Assembly: GCA_038998365.1 (NCBI GenBank)
Contig: JAVZHJ010000010.1
Span: forward strand, 1 to 16,607
Direction: 5' to 3'
Source of the DNA: JAVZGQ01 sp038998365
GTDB lineage: Archaea > Aenigmatarchaeota > Aenigmatarchaeia > CG10238-14 > SCSR01
Length of the DNA: 16,607 nt
Part shown: piece by piece, positions 1 to 5,383 of the stretch
Layout: every line of letters starts with the position of its first letter
Position numbering within the stretch: position 1 is the stretch's first letter
The notes under the pieces: model-generated
What the model was told of the DNA's origin: nothing
Seen by the model: only the letters and a program-made list of their open reading frames with translations
The model's database searches: none
Made by a program: the position numbers and the translations under genes

Positions 1-16
1 AGTTATATTATAAAAA

Positions 17-274
17 TTATTCAAAAATTTGAAGAATTTCTCTTGCTCTCTCTTTTCCACTTTCTGTTAAGTAAAATTTTTTCGAAATTTCATCCCTTTG
101 AATGATTTTTTCATCTTCTAAAGACCAGATTGTAGATAATAATTCATTAAAATCAAATTTATATGGAGATAAATTTGTTCTTAGTAAAAATTTTTCTACA
201 AGTTTTGACAATCTCAAAGGATTTTTTTCATACAAGATTTTGATTGTCTGTGATCTATAATCAATTTTTTCCAT
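17..274 (-). CDS. Small winged-helix DNA-binding protein (hypothetical)
   Basis: 85-aa protein, acidic and basic in alternation, with no membrane segment or signal. The C-terminal half (about residues 45-80) reads as a winged helix: a recognition-like helix, then 'EDEKIIQRDE' and 'FYLTESGKERA', the wing-then-helix pattern common in MarR/PadR-like archaeal regulators where 'L-T-x-x-G' follows the wing. The ATG at 274 lies about 29 nt from an AT box at 298-310, so the mRNA is probably leaderless. It diverges from a second winged-helix gene with only 60 bp between them, suggesting shared or mutual control. The family is not recognised beyond the fold, and the target is unknown. The call as a real gene rests on the clean frame, the promoter position and the fold pattern. 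Confidence 0.7.
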   Translation of the reverse strand: MEKIDYRSQTIKILYEKNPLRLSKLVEKFLLRTNLSPYKFDFNELLSTIWSLEDEKIIQRDEISKKFYLTESGKERAREILQIFE

Positions 275-297
275 GACAAAATAATATAACTAGAAAA

Positions 298-310
298 ATA
301 TTTAAAAATA
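298..310. promoter_or_regulatory. Shared bidirectional TATA-like box for two wHTH genes
   Basis: The segment atatttaaaaata sits about 29 nt from the leftward ATG (274) and about 30 nt from the rightward ATG (335). Read on either strand it resembles the archaeal TATA consensus TTTAWATA. Both genes would then be leaderless. This is inferred from spacing and composition only; the region is AT-rich, so chance matches are common. Confidence 0.45.
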
Positions 311-334
311 AATTCGTATCTTTTGCTTGATAAT

Positions 335-727
335 ATGAGTAATGATACGGATATACATGAAGAATTGGTTAAAGAATTGACTATATTGAAAAAAACAATT
401 AATAAGCTTCAGAAAAAAGTTTATAAAATAGAAAGAATGCTTCTAACTCAAAATATTGAACCAAGAGAAAATTACGAAATTCCAATCAGCCCAAATACAG
501 CAAAAATCCTTAAGTATTTAATGGATAATGGCCCAAGGACACAATCACAAATAATTAATGATCTTAAATTACCTAAATCCACAGTTTCATATTCATTAAA
601 AAGATTAAAAGAAATGAATTTAATTGAGTCGAGAAGGATACCAAGGTATGATTCTCGATTTGAATATAATGCTAAAAATAATTTACCAAACAATATTCTT
701 GAATTTTTATCTCGACTTGAAAAATAA
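335..727 (+). CDS. Winged-helix transcriptional regulator with N-terminal coiled coil
   Basis: About 130 aa from the ATG at 335; a TTG at 323 in the same frame is less likely because the TATA-like box at 298-310 would put the transcript start near 333. Residues about 10-40 form a charged heptad-like helix ('ELTILKKTINKLQKKVYKIER'-like pattern), a probable dimerising coiled coil. Residues about 55-115 are a MarR/TrmB-type winged helix: 'AKILKYLMDNGPRTQSQI' then 'KLPKSTVSYSLKRLKEMNLI' as the helix-turn-helix and a basic wing 'ESRRIPRYDSRFEY'. It is likely a cytoplasmic dimeric repressor or activator. It diverges from another winged-helix gene, so autoregulation across the shared promoter is plausible. 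Its ligand and targets cannot be told from sequence. Confidence 0.8.
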   Translation: MSNDTDIHEELVKELTILKKTINKLQKKVYKIERMLLTQNIEPRENYEIPISPNTAKILKYLMDNGPRTQSQIINDLKLPKSTVSYSLKRLKEMNLIESRRIPRYDSRFEYNAKNNLPNNILEFLSRLEK

Positions 728-733
728 ATAAAG

Positions 734-805
734 CGCCCTCGGTGGGATTTGAACCCACGACCTACCGGTTAACAGCCGGGTGCTCTACCACTGAGCTACG
801 AGGGC
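734..805 (-). tRNA. tRNA-Asn(GTT), canonical
   Basis: 72 nt on the minus strand with full cloverleaf: acceptor GCCCTCG/CGAGGGC, D stem GCTC/GAGC, anticodon loop CTGTTAA with anticodon GTT, T arm GTGGG-TTCAAAT-CCCAC, discriminator G73 as usual for Asn. No intron and no encoded CCA. The 5' end is one base after the TAA of asnS on the same strand, so it is very likely transcribed with its own synthetase and released by RNase P. Confidence 0.95.
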
Positions 806-806
806 T

Positions 807-2093
807 TTATGGATATACCCTATTCACCAATCTTGGAAATGCAGTAGCATCTCTTATATGTTTGAGCTTACAAATCCACATCACAATTCTCTCAATTCCC
901 AAGCCAAAGCCTGCATGTTGAACCGAGCCAAACTTCCTCAAATCCAAATACCATTGGTAAGCTGAAGCATCAAGCTTCTCTTCTTCTATCCTTTTCATCA
1001 ATTCTTCAAAGCTCTCAATTCTCTCGCCAGAGCCAATTATCTCACCATAACCTTCTGGAGCAAGCATATCAACGCTTAAAGTAACGTTTGGGTTTGAAGG
1101 ATCTGGTTTATGGTAAAAAGCCTTTATTCCTTTTGGAAAGTGTGTGACAAAGAAAGGTTTGTCAAACTGTAAAGCCAAGACTCTTTCTTCATCAGCTCCT
1201 AAATCATCCCCATATTCTATTTTCACTCCTTTTTCTTGCAAAATTTTTATCGCCTCTTCGTATCTTACTCTTGGAAAAGGTGGTTTCATCTTTAGCAAAT
1301 CTTCAGGATTTCTTCCAAGCTCTTTCAATTCTAAGCTACACTCCTTAGCAACTTTTTGCAGGATGAAAGCTACAAGCTCCTCCTCAATTTTCATCAGTTC
1401 TTCAAAACCACAAAATGGCATTTCAGCTTCCAAATGCCAGAATTCTGTCAAATGTCTTCTCGTCCTTGATTTTTCAGCCCTGAACGAAGGGGCTATTGTG
1501 TAGCACTTGCCAAAACCAAAGATCATGGCTTCTCCATAAAGTTGCCAAGATTGAGTCAAGTAAGCTTTTGAATCAAAGTATTTGAGCTCGAACAAAGTTG
1601 AGCCACCTTCACAAGCAGCCCCAACTATTATTGGAACTTGAACTTCTAGAAAACCATTTTCTTTAAACCATTCCCTCGCTGCTTCCAAAATTTTTGCTCT
1701 CACTCTCAATATTCGATTCATCTTCTTGCTCCTGATCCAAAAGTGTCGGTTGTCTAAAAGAAACTCAGGACCATGATACTTTTTTCCAATCGGAAAATCT
1801 TCCATTGCTTTGCTCAAGACATTTATTTTCTTTATCGCTATCTCATATCCATAAGGTGCTCTCTCGTCTTTTTTTGCTATGCCAAAAATTTCCACTGCTG
1901 ACTCTAAAGGAAGCCTTTCAATTTCATCAAAAGTTTTTTCATCTATTTGGTCTTTTCTTAAAGTGCATTGAATGAATCCTGTTCCGTCTCTTACTATCAA
2001 GAATAAAATTCCACCTGAGCTACGCTTGTTGTGGAGCCAACCTTTAATTTCAACTTCACCTTCTTTTCCTTCCAATATTTTCGAAATCTCCAT
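807..2093 (-). CDS. asnS: Asparaginyl-tRNA synthetase
   Basis: Class IIb aminoacyl-tRNA synthetase of 428 aa, the normal archaeal AsnRS length. It charges tRNA-Asn with asparagine in the cytosol. N-terminal OB-fold anticodon-binding domain about residues 1-105 ('VEIKGWLHNKRSSGG', 'VRDGTGFIQC'); catalytic domain from about 120. Motif 2 is 'FRAEKSRTRRHLTEFWHLEAE'-like, followed by 'PEGYGEIIGSGERI' and motif 3 'GFGLGIERIVMW...IRDATAFPR', all AsnRS-type. Start: ATG at 2093 with GGTGAT four bases upstream; an in-frame GTG at 2102 is itself part of that ribosome binding site, so it is rejected. Upstream on the same strand is a tRNA-Asn-like element ending 33 nt before the start; downstream a canonical tRNA-Asn begins one base after the stop. 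A T/A-rich TATA-like stretch lies between the upstream tRNA and the start, so a private promoter is possible. Confidence 0.97.
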   Translation of the reverse strand: MEISKILEGKEGEVEIKGWLHNKRSSGGILFLIVRDGTGFIQCTLRKDQIDEKTFDEIERLPLESAVEIFGIAKKDERAPYGYEIAIKKINVLSKAMEDFPIGKKYHGPEFLLDNRHFWIRSKKMNRILRVRAKILEAAREWFKENGFLEVQVPIIVGAACEGGSTLFELKYFDSKAYLTQSWQLYGEAMIFGFGKCYTIAPSFRAEKSRTRRHLTEFWHLEAEMPFCGFEELMKIEEELVAFILQKVAKECSLELKELGRNPEDLLKMKPPFPRVRYEEAIKILQEKGVKIEYGDDLGADEERVLALQFDKPFFVTHFPKGIKAFYHKPDPSNPNVTLSVDMLAPEGYGEIIGSGERIESFEELMKRIEEEKLDASAYQWYLDLRKFGSVQHAGFGLGIERIVMWICKLKHIRDATAFPRLVNRVYP

Positions 2094-2126
2094 ACTAATC
2101 ACCTATTTTACTTTTTTAAAAATAAA

Positions 2127-2204
2127 TGGCTGCGGCGGGGAGAATCGAACTCCCATCACCAGGGTAACAGCCTGGTATGCTAAACCTTTTGGCACCACGC
2201 CGCT
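2127..2204 (-). tRNA. Divergent tRNA-Asn(GTT) or tRNA-Asn-like leader element
   Basis: Folds as 75 nt plus an encoded CCA (2127-2129). Acceptor pairs 2-71 to 7-66 are GCGGCG/CGCCGC, but position 1-72 is an A-A mismatch. T8 is present; D stem GTGC/GCAT, long D loop with GG; anticodon stem CCAGG/CCTGG, loop CTGTTAC with anticodon GTT; 4-nt variable loop; T arm GGGAG-TTCGATT-CTCCC; discriminator G. It shares little sequence with the canonical tRNA-Asn in this window and is the only tRNA here that encodes CCA. Its D arm resembles archaeal Glu/Gln tRNAs. It sits directly upstream of asnS on the same strand. It may be a second tRNA-Asn, an acquired one, or a tRNA mimic in the asnS leader; the cloverleaf is clear, the role is not. 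Confidence 0.75.
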
Positions 2205-2222
2205 ATAGCTTAAGCTAAGCAG
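2203..2222. repeat. Copy A of a 20-bp palindromic leader repeat
   Basis: The 20-mer ctatagcttaagctaagcag contains the inverted repeat GCTTA-AGC-TAAGC. The same 20-mer with a single difference (in the palindrome centre) occurs at 13432-13451 just before lhr. Here it abuts the 5' end of the tRNA-Asn-like element. Function unknown. Confidence 0.6.
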
Positions 2223-2470
2223 AGAAGCAATCAAGAATTCTTTGAATCTAATCGAGGCTAGCCAAATTCCAAAATGAGATTCAGCAACTATTGTTTTGGC
2301 AACCGCCTCTCATCACTTCACCTTATGATATTTTTTTACTCAGATTTTAAATATTTAACTATTGTGTGTTTTTACACGTAATTTCTTATTTTTTCTAAAA
2401 ATTCACCCACACTATATTTTCTGCCATAAAATGAGGAATAACCATTAAATTTTTATTTCTATCGATAGTT

Positions 2471-3457
2471 TCAAGGCGAAGCAATTCCAGGAACTTTGGG
2501 GAATGGCACAGCTTCCCATATTTTCTCCAAACCACAAATCCATCTTGTCAATCTTTCAACACCAATCCCAAAACCAGAAGATGGTGGCACACCAGCTTTC
2601 AGCATGCTCAAATACCACTTGTACTTTTTTGGGTCTTCCCCACTCTTCTTCATCCTATCAACAACCTTTTTGTATTCATGCTCTCTTTCACCGCCAGAAA
2701 TAACTTCACCAAAACCTTCAGGCAAAATCAAGTCAAAATCTCTCAGCTTGTTCGTCTTTGGATCTTCAAGATAATAGAAGCCCCTTGCTTTCAAAGGATA
2801 ATCAGTTATCCAGAAAGGCTCAGAGTGCTGAGCAGACAAGGCTTCTTCAGCTTCCCAAGGAATTTCTTCATTTTCACCCATCTTGAAACCAAGCTTCCTC
2901 ACAACCTCAACAGCTTGCTCATGAGTAAGCCTTTTAAAAGGAGTTTTTGGAACTTTTATTTTCCTGCTAAAAATTTCCAGCTCTTTGAAGCATTTCTTCT
3001 TCACATCTTTCACCACATAAACAATCATTTTTTCAGCTAAATGCATGGAATCTTCATAAGTTGCATAAGCTTCTTCCAAGTCAATTTGCCTGAATTCAGC
3101 TAAATGTCTTCCAGTTTTTGCTGATTTTTTTGGCTCAATTCTTATGTTTGGTGAAAGAGAAAAAATTTTGGTGACAGAGGAAATTGCCATTTGCTTGTAC
3201 AATATCATGCTGCTCATGAGCCTAAACTTTTGGCCGTAAAAATCTATCATAACTTGCTTTGCTCCCCTTATTCCTGGATCGGTAGCAGGGCCTATTATTG
3301 GAGCTAGAATTTCTATGAAGCCTTGCTTCCTCAAAAATTCTCTTATGGCTGAAAGAATTTCATCTTGAATTTTCAACATAGCAACCATTTTAGGATGTTT
3401 TAGAGTTATGTGCCTATACTTGATTGATTTAATTGAGTTCAAGTTGCTTAGCTCCAT
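2471..3457 (-). CDS. AsnRS-related archaeal asparagine synthetase (AS-AR)
   Basis: 328 aa from the ATG at 3457. It has a class II synthetase catalytic core closely resembling AsnRS/AspRS but no N-terminal OB-fold anticodon-binding domain. Motif 2 region 'IRIEPKKSAKTGRHLAEF', then 'PEGFGEVISGGERE', and motif 3 'GFGIGVERLTRWICGLEKI' ending FPK instead of the FPR of AsnRS. This architecture matches the archaeal AsnRS paralogue characterised in Pyrococcus as an asparagine synthetase (aspartate + ammonia + ATP to asparagine via aspartyl-AMP). A longer frame to 3508 exists, but the ATG at 3457 has GTGAT upstream and the longer form would read through the divergent promoter. Lying with two Asn tRNAs and asnS, it would supply the asparagine that AsnRS consumes. 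Alternative: a synthetase-like enzyme with another amino acid substrate. Confidence 0.85.
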   Translation of the reverse strand: MELSNLNSIKSIKYRHITLKHPKMVAMLKIQDEILSAIREFLRKQGFIEILAPIIGPATDPGIRGAKQVMIDFYGQKFRLMSSMILYKQMAISSVTKIFSLSPNIRIEPKKSAKTGRHLAEFRQIDLEEAYATYEDSMHLAEKMIVYVVKDVKKKCFKELEIFSRKIKVPKTPFKRLTHEQAVEVVRKLGFKMGENEEIPWEAEEALSAQHSEPFWITDYPLKARGFYYLEDPKTNKLRDFDLILPEGFGEVISGGEREHEYKKVVDRMKKSGEDPKKYKWYLSMLKAGVPPSSGFGIGVERLTRWICGLEKIWEAVPFPKVPGIASP

Positions 3458-3476
3458 GCTATCACTAAACTTTTTA

Positions 3477-3489
3477 TGTTGAATCAACA
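3477..3489. promoter_or_regulatory. Perfect 13-bp palindrome, candidate operator
   Basis: TGTTGA-A-TCAACA is a perfect inverted repeat placed in the 42-bp gap between the asparagine synthetase start (3457, leftward) and the RAM-domain start (3500, rightward). The neighbouring TTTTTAT (3471-3477) may be the TATA element of the RAM gene and TTTAAT on the minus strand near 3491-3496 that of the synthetase. A regulator bound here would cover both promoters. Inference from position and symmetry. Confidence 0.4.
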
Positions 3490-3499
3490 AATTAAATCT

Positions 3500-3778
3500 A
3501 TGCAACACAGCTTAAAAAAAGTTAAAGCTTTCATCCTCGCTTCTTTCACCTACACACAAAAAGGCAAGCTTTTGGATCAAAAAGAAATTTTAACACAAAT
3601 AGCAAAATTTCCAGAAGTTGAAGAAGCGCACATCATAAGTGGTAATTGGGACATCTTGATAAAAGTTGCTATGGATAGCGTGGACGAAATAGGGAGTTTT
3701 GTTGTTGATAAGCTTAGAAAAGTTAAAGGAATAGAGAAAACAATAACTTGCATGGTCTTCCAAACTGCAAAAGAATAG
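3500..3778 (+). CDS. Stand-alone RAM (Lrp/AsnC effector-binding) domain protein
   Basis: About 92 aa. The whole protein is one RAM (ACT-like) domain: 'VKAFILASF' strand, helix, 'FPEVEEAHIISGNWDILIKVAMDS' with the typical G-x-x-D, helix, and C-terminal 'VKGIEKTITCMVF' strand. There is no helix-turn-helix, so it cannot bind DNA alone; such proteins bind amino acids, form oligomers and may partner with Lrp-family regulators. Start: the ATG at 3500 fits a TATA-like element about 25-28 nt upstream. The in-frame ATG at 3476 would put the 13-bp palindrome inside the coding region and lacks promoter spacing. It diverges from the asparagine synthetase, which makes asparagine or aspartate sensing an attractive guess. 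Its stop is one base from the stop of the convergent PRC-barrel gene. Confidence 0.85.
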   Translation: MQHSLKKVKAFILASFTYTQKGKLLDQKEILTQIAKFPEVEEAHIISGNWDILIKVAMDSVDEIGSFVVDKLRKVKGIEKTITCMVFQTAKE

Positions 3779-3779
3779 C

Positions 3780-4076
3780 TTAAACTTCTTCCGGTGCTTC
3801 CTCTGGAATCTCTTGAGGCATTTCTGGTGTGGCTATGTGTTTTATTATCACTATGTCGCCAACTGCTTGTACAACTGGATAAGGCACGATTACTCCTTTC
3901 TTGCCTCCCAAAGTCTTGCCCAAGAAGCCTTCCCTAGCAGCTTCTATCACCAAGCTCCTTATCTTGAATCTCGCTAAATCAAGCTCAACATCAGAGACCT
4001 TGCCACAATAGAAGCCTTTTGCAGTGAAGACATCTTTGCCAAACAAATCAGCAATGTCTTTGACATTAATTGGCAT
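3780..4076 (-). CDS. PRC-barrel domain protein
   Basis: 98 aa. Residues about 8-80 form a PRC-barrel: 'DLFGKDVFTAKGFYCGKVSDVELDL' then 'IRSLVIEAAREG' and 'GVIVPYPVVQAVGDIVII'. The strand order and the G-K-V-x-D-V turn are typical of archaeal short PRC-barrel proteins, which are cytosolic and implicated in RNA-related, cell-division or membrane-associated scaffolding roles. The C-terminal tail is acidic and proline-rich ('PEMPQEIPEEAPEEV'), probably disordered. It has a strong Shine-Dalgarno AAGGAGG seven bases before the ATG, unlike the mostly leaderless neighbours, so it is probably well expressed. It is convergent with the RAM-domain gene with one base between stops. The exact role cannot be told. 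Confidence 0.85.
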   Translation of the reverse strand: MPINVKDIADLFGKDVFTAKGFYCGKVSDVELDLARFKIRSLVIEAAREGFLGKTLGGKKGVIVPYPVVQAVGDIVIIKHIATPEMPQEIPEEAPEEV

Positions 4077-4125
4077 TCACATTCCTCCTTAATAGAATTA
4101 TCTTTTAATATTAAATAAACTTTTG

Positions 4126-4133
4126 TTTATAAA
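4126..4133 (-). promoter_or_regulatory. TATA-like box for the PRC-barrel gene
   Basis: TTTATAAA lies about 50 nt upstream of the PRC-barrel ATG, leaving room for a short leader that carries AAGGAGG (4084-4090). The same AT-rich gap (4091-4142) must also hold the promoter of tRNA-Ser on the other strand. Confidence 0.5.
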
Positions 4134-4142
4134 TTATTTAGT

Positions 4143-4240
4143 GCCTAGGTGGCCGAATCCGGTTAAGGCGCCAGAATTTTTGGCGAATCTGCTAAGCTGG
4201 TGGTCGTAAGACCGTGTGGGTTCAAATCCCACCCTAGGCG
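4143..4240 (+). tRNA. tRNA-Ser(GCT) with ~13-nt non-canonical intron
   Basis: Acceptor GCCTAGG/CCTAGGC, discriminator G (usual for Ser), D stem GCC/GGC, long variable arm GGTC-GTAA-GACC, T arm GTGGG-TTCAAAT-CCCAC. The anticodon loop CTGCTAA (4189-4195, anticodon GCT at 4191-4193) is followed by GCTGG, whose partner CCAG is at 4171-4174, so 13 extra bases (about 4175-4187) interrupt the 5' strand between positions 30 and 31. The intron's TGGCG pairs with CGCCA of the exon, giving a relaxed bulge-helix-bulge-like hairpin for the splicing endonuclease. The exact ends could shift by a base. Mature length about 85 nt. No CCA encoded. Confidence 0.92.
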
Positions 4241-4283
4241 CTTTAAGTAATTCTTAAAAATTTAATTTTCGCTTTTTAAAATT

Positions 4284-4646
4284 ATGAAAGAAAAAGTTAG
4301 AGAATTTGTAAAAGGTTTATTTGAGGCGAGTATGGTTTCAAGTGGATTAATAATTTTGGATGAGATAACAAGTTACATTACTGGTAGGCCTCTAACACCT
4401 TATTTTCTATCTTCAAATATTGTTCTTGGTTCTGGTGTAGTTTCTGGCTATAAATTAAAGAAAAATAACTTCGATGGTTTCAGAGGCTCGTTTGTTTGGC
4501 TTGCTTCTTCACTATTCCCATATTTGGTAAAAGAAGCCCCAACGAAAAATTTACTATCGTTTGAAACAATTTCTAACGTATTAGTGAATGTTGTAGAATA
4601 TGCGTTAGTATCATCATTATTTTATTTTGCAACTAGAAAAGACTAG
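4284..4646 (+). CDS. Small integral membrane protein, unknown function
   Basis: 120 aa, not recognised. A short basic N-terminus (KEKVREFVKGLF) is followed by about three or four hydrophobic stretches: residues about 14-30, 41-57, 70-83 and 96-116, with a basic loop after the second (YKLKKNNFDG). This suggests a polytopic membrane protein. A TATA-like CTTAAAAATTTAA about 25 nt before the ATG indicates a leaderless transcript. It lies alone between tRNA-Ser and the methyltransferase gene on the same strand, with about 50 bp gaps. No catalytic motif or cysteine cluster is visible. Confidence 0.7.
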   Translation: MKEKVREFVKGLFEASMVSSGLIILDEITSYITGRPLTPYFLSSNIVLGSGVVSGYKLKKNNFDGFRGSFVWLASSLFPYLVKEAPTKNLLSFETISNVLVNVVEYALVSSLFYFATRKD

Positions 4647-4695
4647 CAAATTATCAAAAATTTCTTTTCTTATAACAATTATTTAATGTGAGCAG

Positions 4696-5205
4696 ATGAA
4701 TATCTTAGCGGTTTTCTTACTCTTCTTCTTCCTATACTTTTGGGTAAAGTTGATTTTAGATGAGGCAATTTACATTCCTTTGCCAAAATCAACCATAAGG
4801 AAAATGCTTAAGCTTGCTAAAGTCAGCAAAAAAGATTTGCTCTATGATTTGGGAGCAGGAGACGGAAGAGTTGTGATAATAGCAGCGAAAGAATTTGGCT
4901 GCAAAGCTGTTGGCATAGAAAGAAGTGCTTTGCTTGCTGCAATTTGCAGGTGGAGAATTAAAAGAGCAGGCTTGCAAGATAAAATCAAGATCATAGAGAA
5001 AAATTACTTTGATGTAAATTTAAGCAAGGCTACAGTAATAACAGCTTACCTTTCAAAAAAACAAAATGAAAAGCTTGTGCCTAAGCTGAAAAAAGAACTG
5101 AAGAAAGGAACAAGAATAGTTTCTGCTTCTCATGTTTTTCCTGGCTTGAAAGAAGTGAAAAGAATAAAAACAGGGCACTTTTATTCTTATTTATATAAAA
5201 TTTAA
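4696..5205 (+). CDS. Membrane-anchored class I SAM-dependent methyltransferase (FAM173-like)
   Basis: 169 aa. Residues 1-20 are a hydrophobic anchor (FLLFFFLYFWVKLIL). The Rossmann methyltransferase core follows: motif I 'YDLGAGDGRVVIIAAKEFG' (about 50-68) binds SAM, the acidic end of strand 2 is 'AVGIERS', motif II lies around 'IIEKNYFDVNLSKATVITAYLS', and a late strand 'GTRIVSASHVFPG' follows. The layout of TM helix, LGAGDGR, ER/EL and a short C-terminus resembles the FAM173/ATPSCKMT-type protein-lysine methyltransferases, which also carry an N-terminal membrane segment and act on membrane-associated proteins. The family link is by pattern; the substrate is unknown. It is followed closely by tRNA-Val on the same strand. 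Confidence 0.85.
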   Translation: MNILAVFLLFFFLYFWVKLILDEAIYIPLPKSTIRKMLKLAKVSKKDLLYDLGAGDGRVVIIAAKEFGCKAVGIERSALLAAICRWRIKRAGLQDKIKIIEKNYFDVNLSKATVITAYLSKKQNEKLVPKLKKELKKGTRIVSASHVFPGLKEVKRIKTGHFYSYLYKI

Positions 5206-5217
5206 TTTTTTATTAAA

Positions 5218-5288
5218 GGGTCCGTAGTCTAACGGTAGGACGTCACCCTGACACGGTGAAGGAAGGAGTTCAATTCTCCTCGGACCCA
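5218..5288 (+). tRNA. tRNA-Val(GAC)
   Basis: 71 nt with acceptor GGGTCCG/CGGACCC, short D loop, anticodon stem TCACC/GGTGA with loop CTGACAC (anticodon GAC), T arm AGGAG-TTCAATT-CTCCT, discriminator A as expected for Val. No intron, no encoded CCA. Its 3' end is 8 bp from the 3' end of the convergent tRNA-Thr gene. Confidence 0.94.
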
Positions 5289-5296
5289 CTTTCTAA

Positions 5297-5383
5297 AGCC
5301 CCAGGCGGGATTTGCACCCGCGACCTCATGCTTACCATGCTTACGCAGCTCTTATGCGCTCTAGCTAGCTGAGCTACTGGGGC
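5297..5383 (-). tRNA. tRNA-Thr(GGT) with 13-nt non-canonical intron
   Basis: Acceptor GCCCCAG/CTGGGGC with G1-C72 and C2-G71 (Thr identity pairs), discriminator T (common in archaeal Thr), D stem GCTC/GAGC, T arm GCGGG-TGCAAAT-CCCGC. The anticodon loop ATGGTAA (anticodon GGT at 5334-5336) has the 3' strand GCATG; its 5' partner CATGC is split as CAT (5354-5356) and GC (5339-5340) by 13 bases at 5341-5353, an intron between positions 29 and 30. The intron's TGCG pairs with the exon's CGCA, giving a bulge-helix-bulge-like hairpin. Mature length 74 nt. The 5' end is overlapped by the homing endonuclease reading frame. Confidence 0.92.

Noticed and set aside
1972..2208. Rightward reading frame over the asnS start and the tRNA-Asn-like element, encoding a GENRTPITR-type peptide
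   Set aside because: It is antisense to a tRNA and to asnS; such tRNA-antisense peptides are frequent false gene calls. No promoter or start signal.
2280..2315. Possible box C/D guide RNA on the minus strand (GTGATGA ... CTGA) between the asparagine synthetase and the tRNA-like element
   Set aside because: Only about 36 nt, with no recognisable D' and C' boxes; the two short boxes are likely by chance. No other gene was found in 2223-2470.
2471..3508. Truncated or degraded AsnRS pseudogene interpretation of the short synthetase
   Set aside because: The frame is intact, class II motifs 2 and 3 are kept, and lack of the anticodon-binding domain is the normal state of the archaeal AS-AR family.
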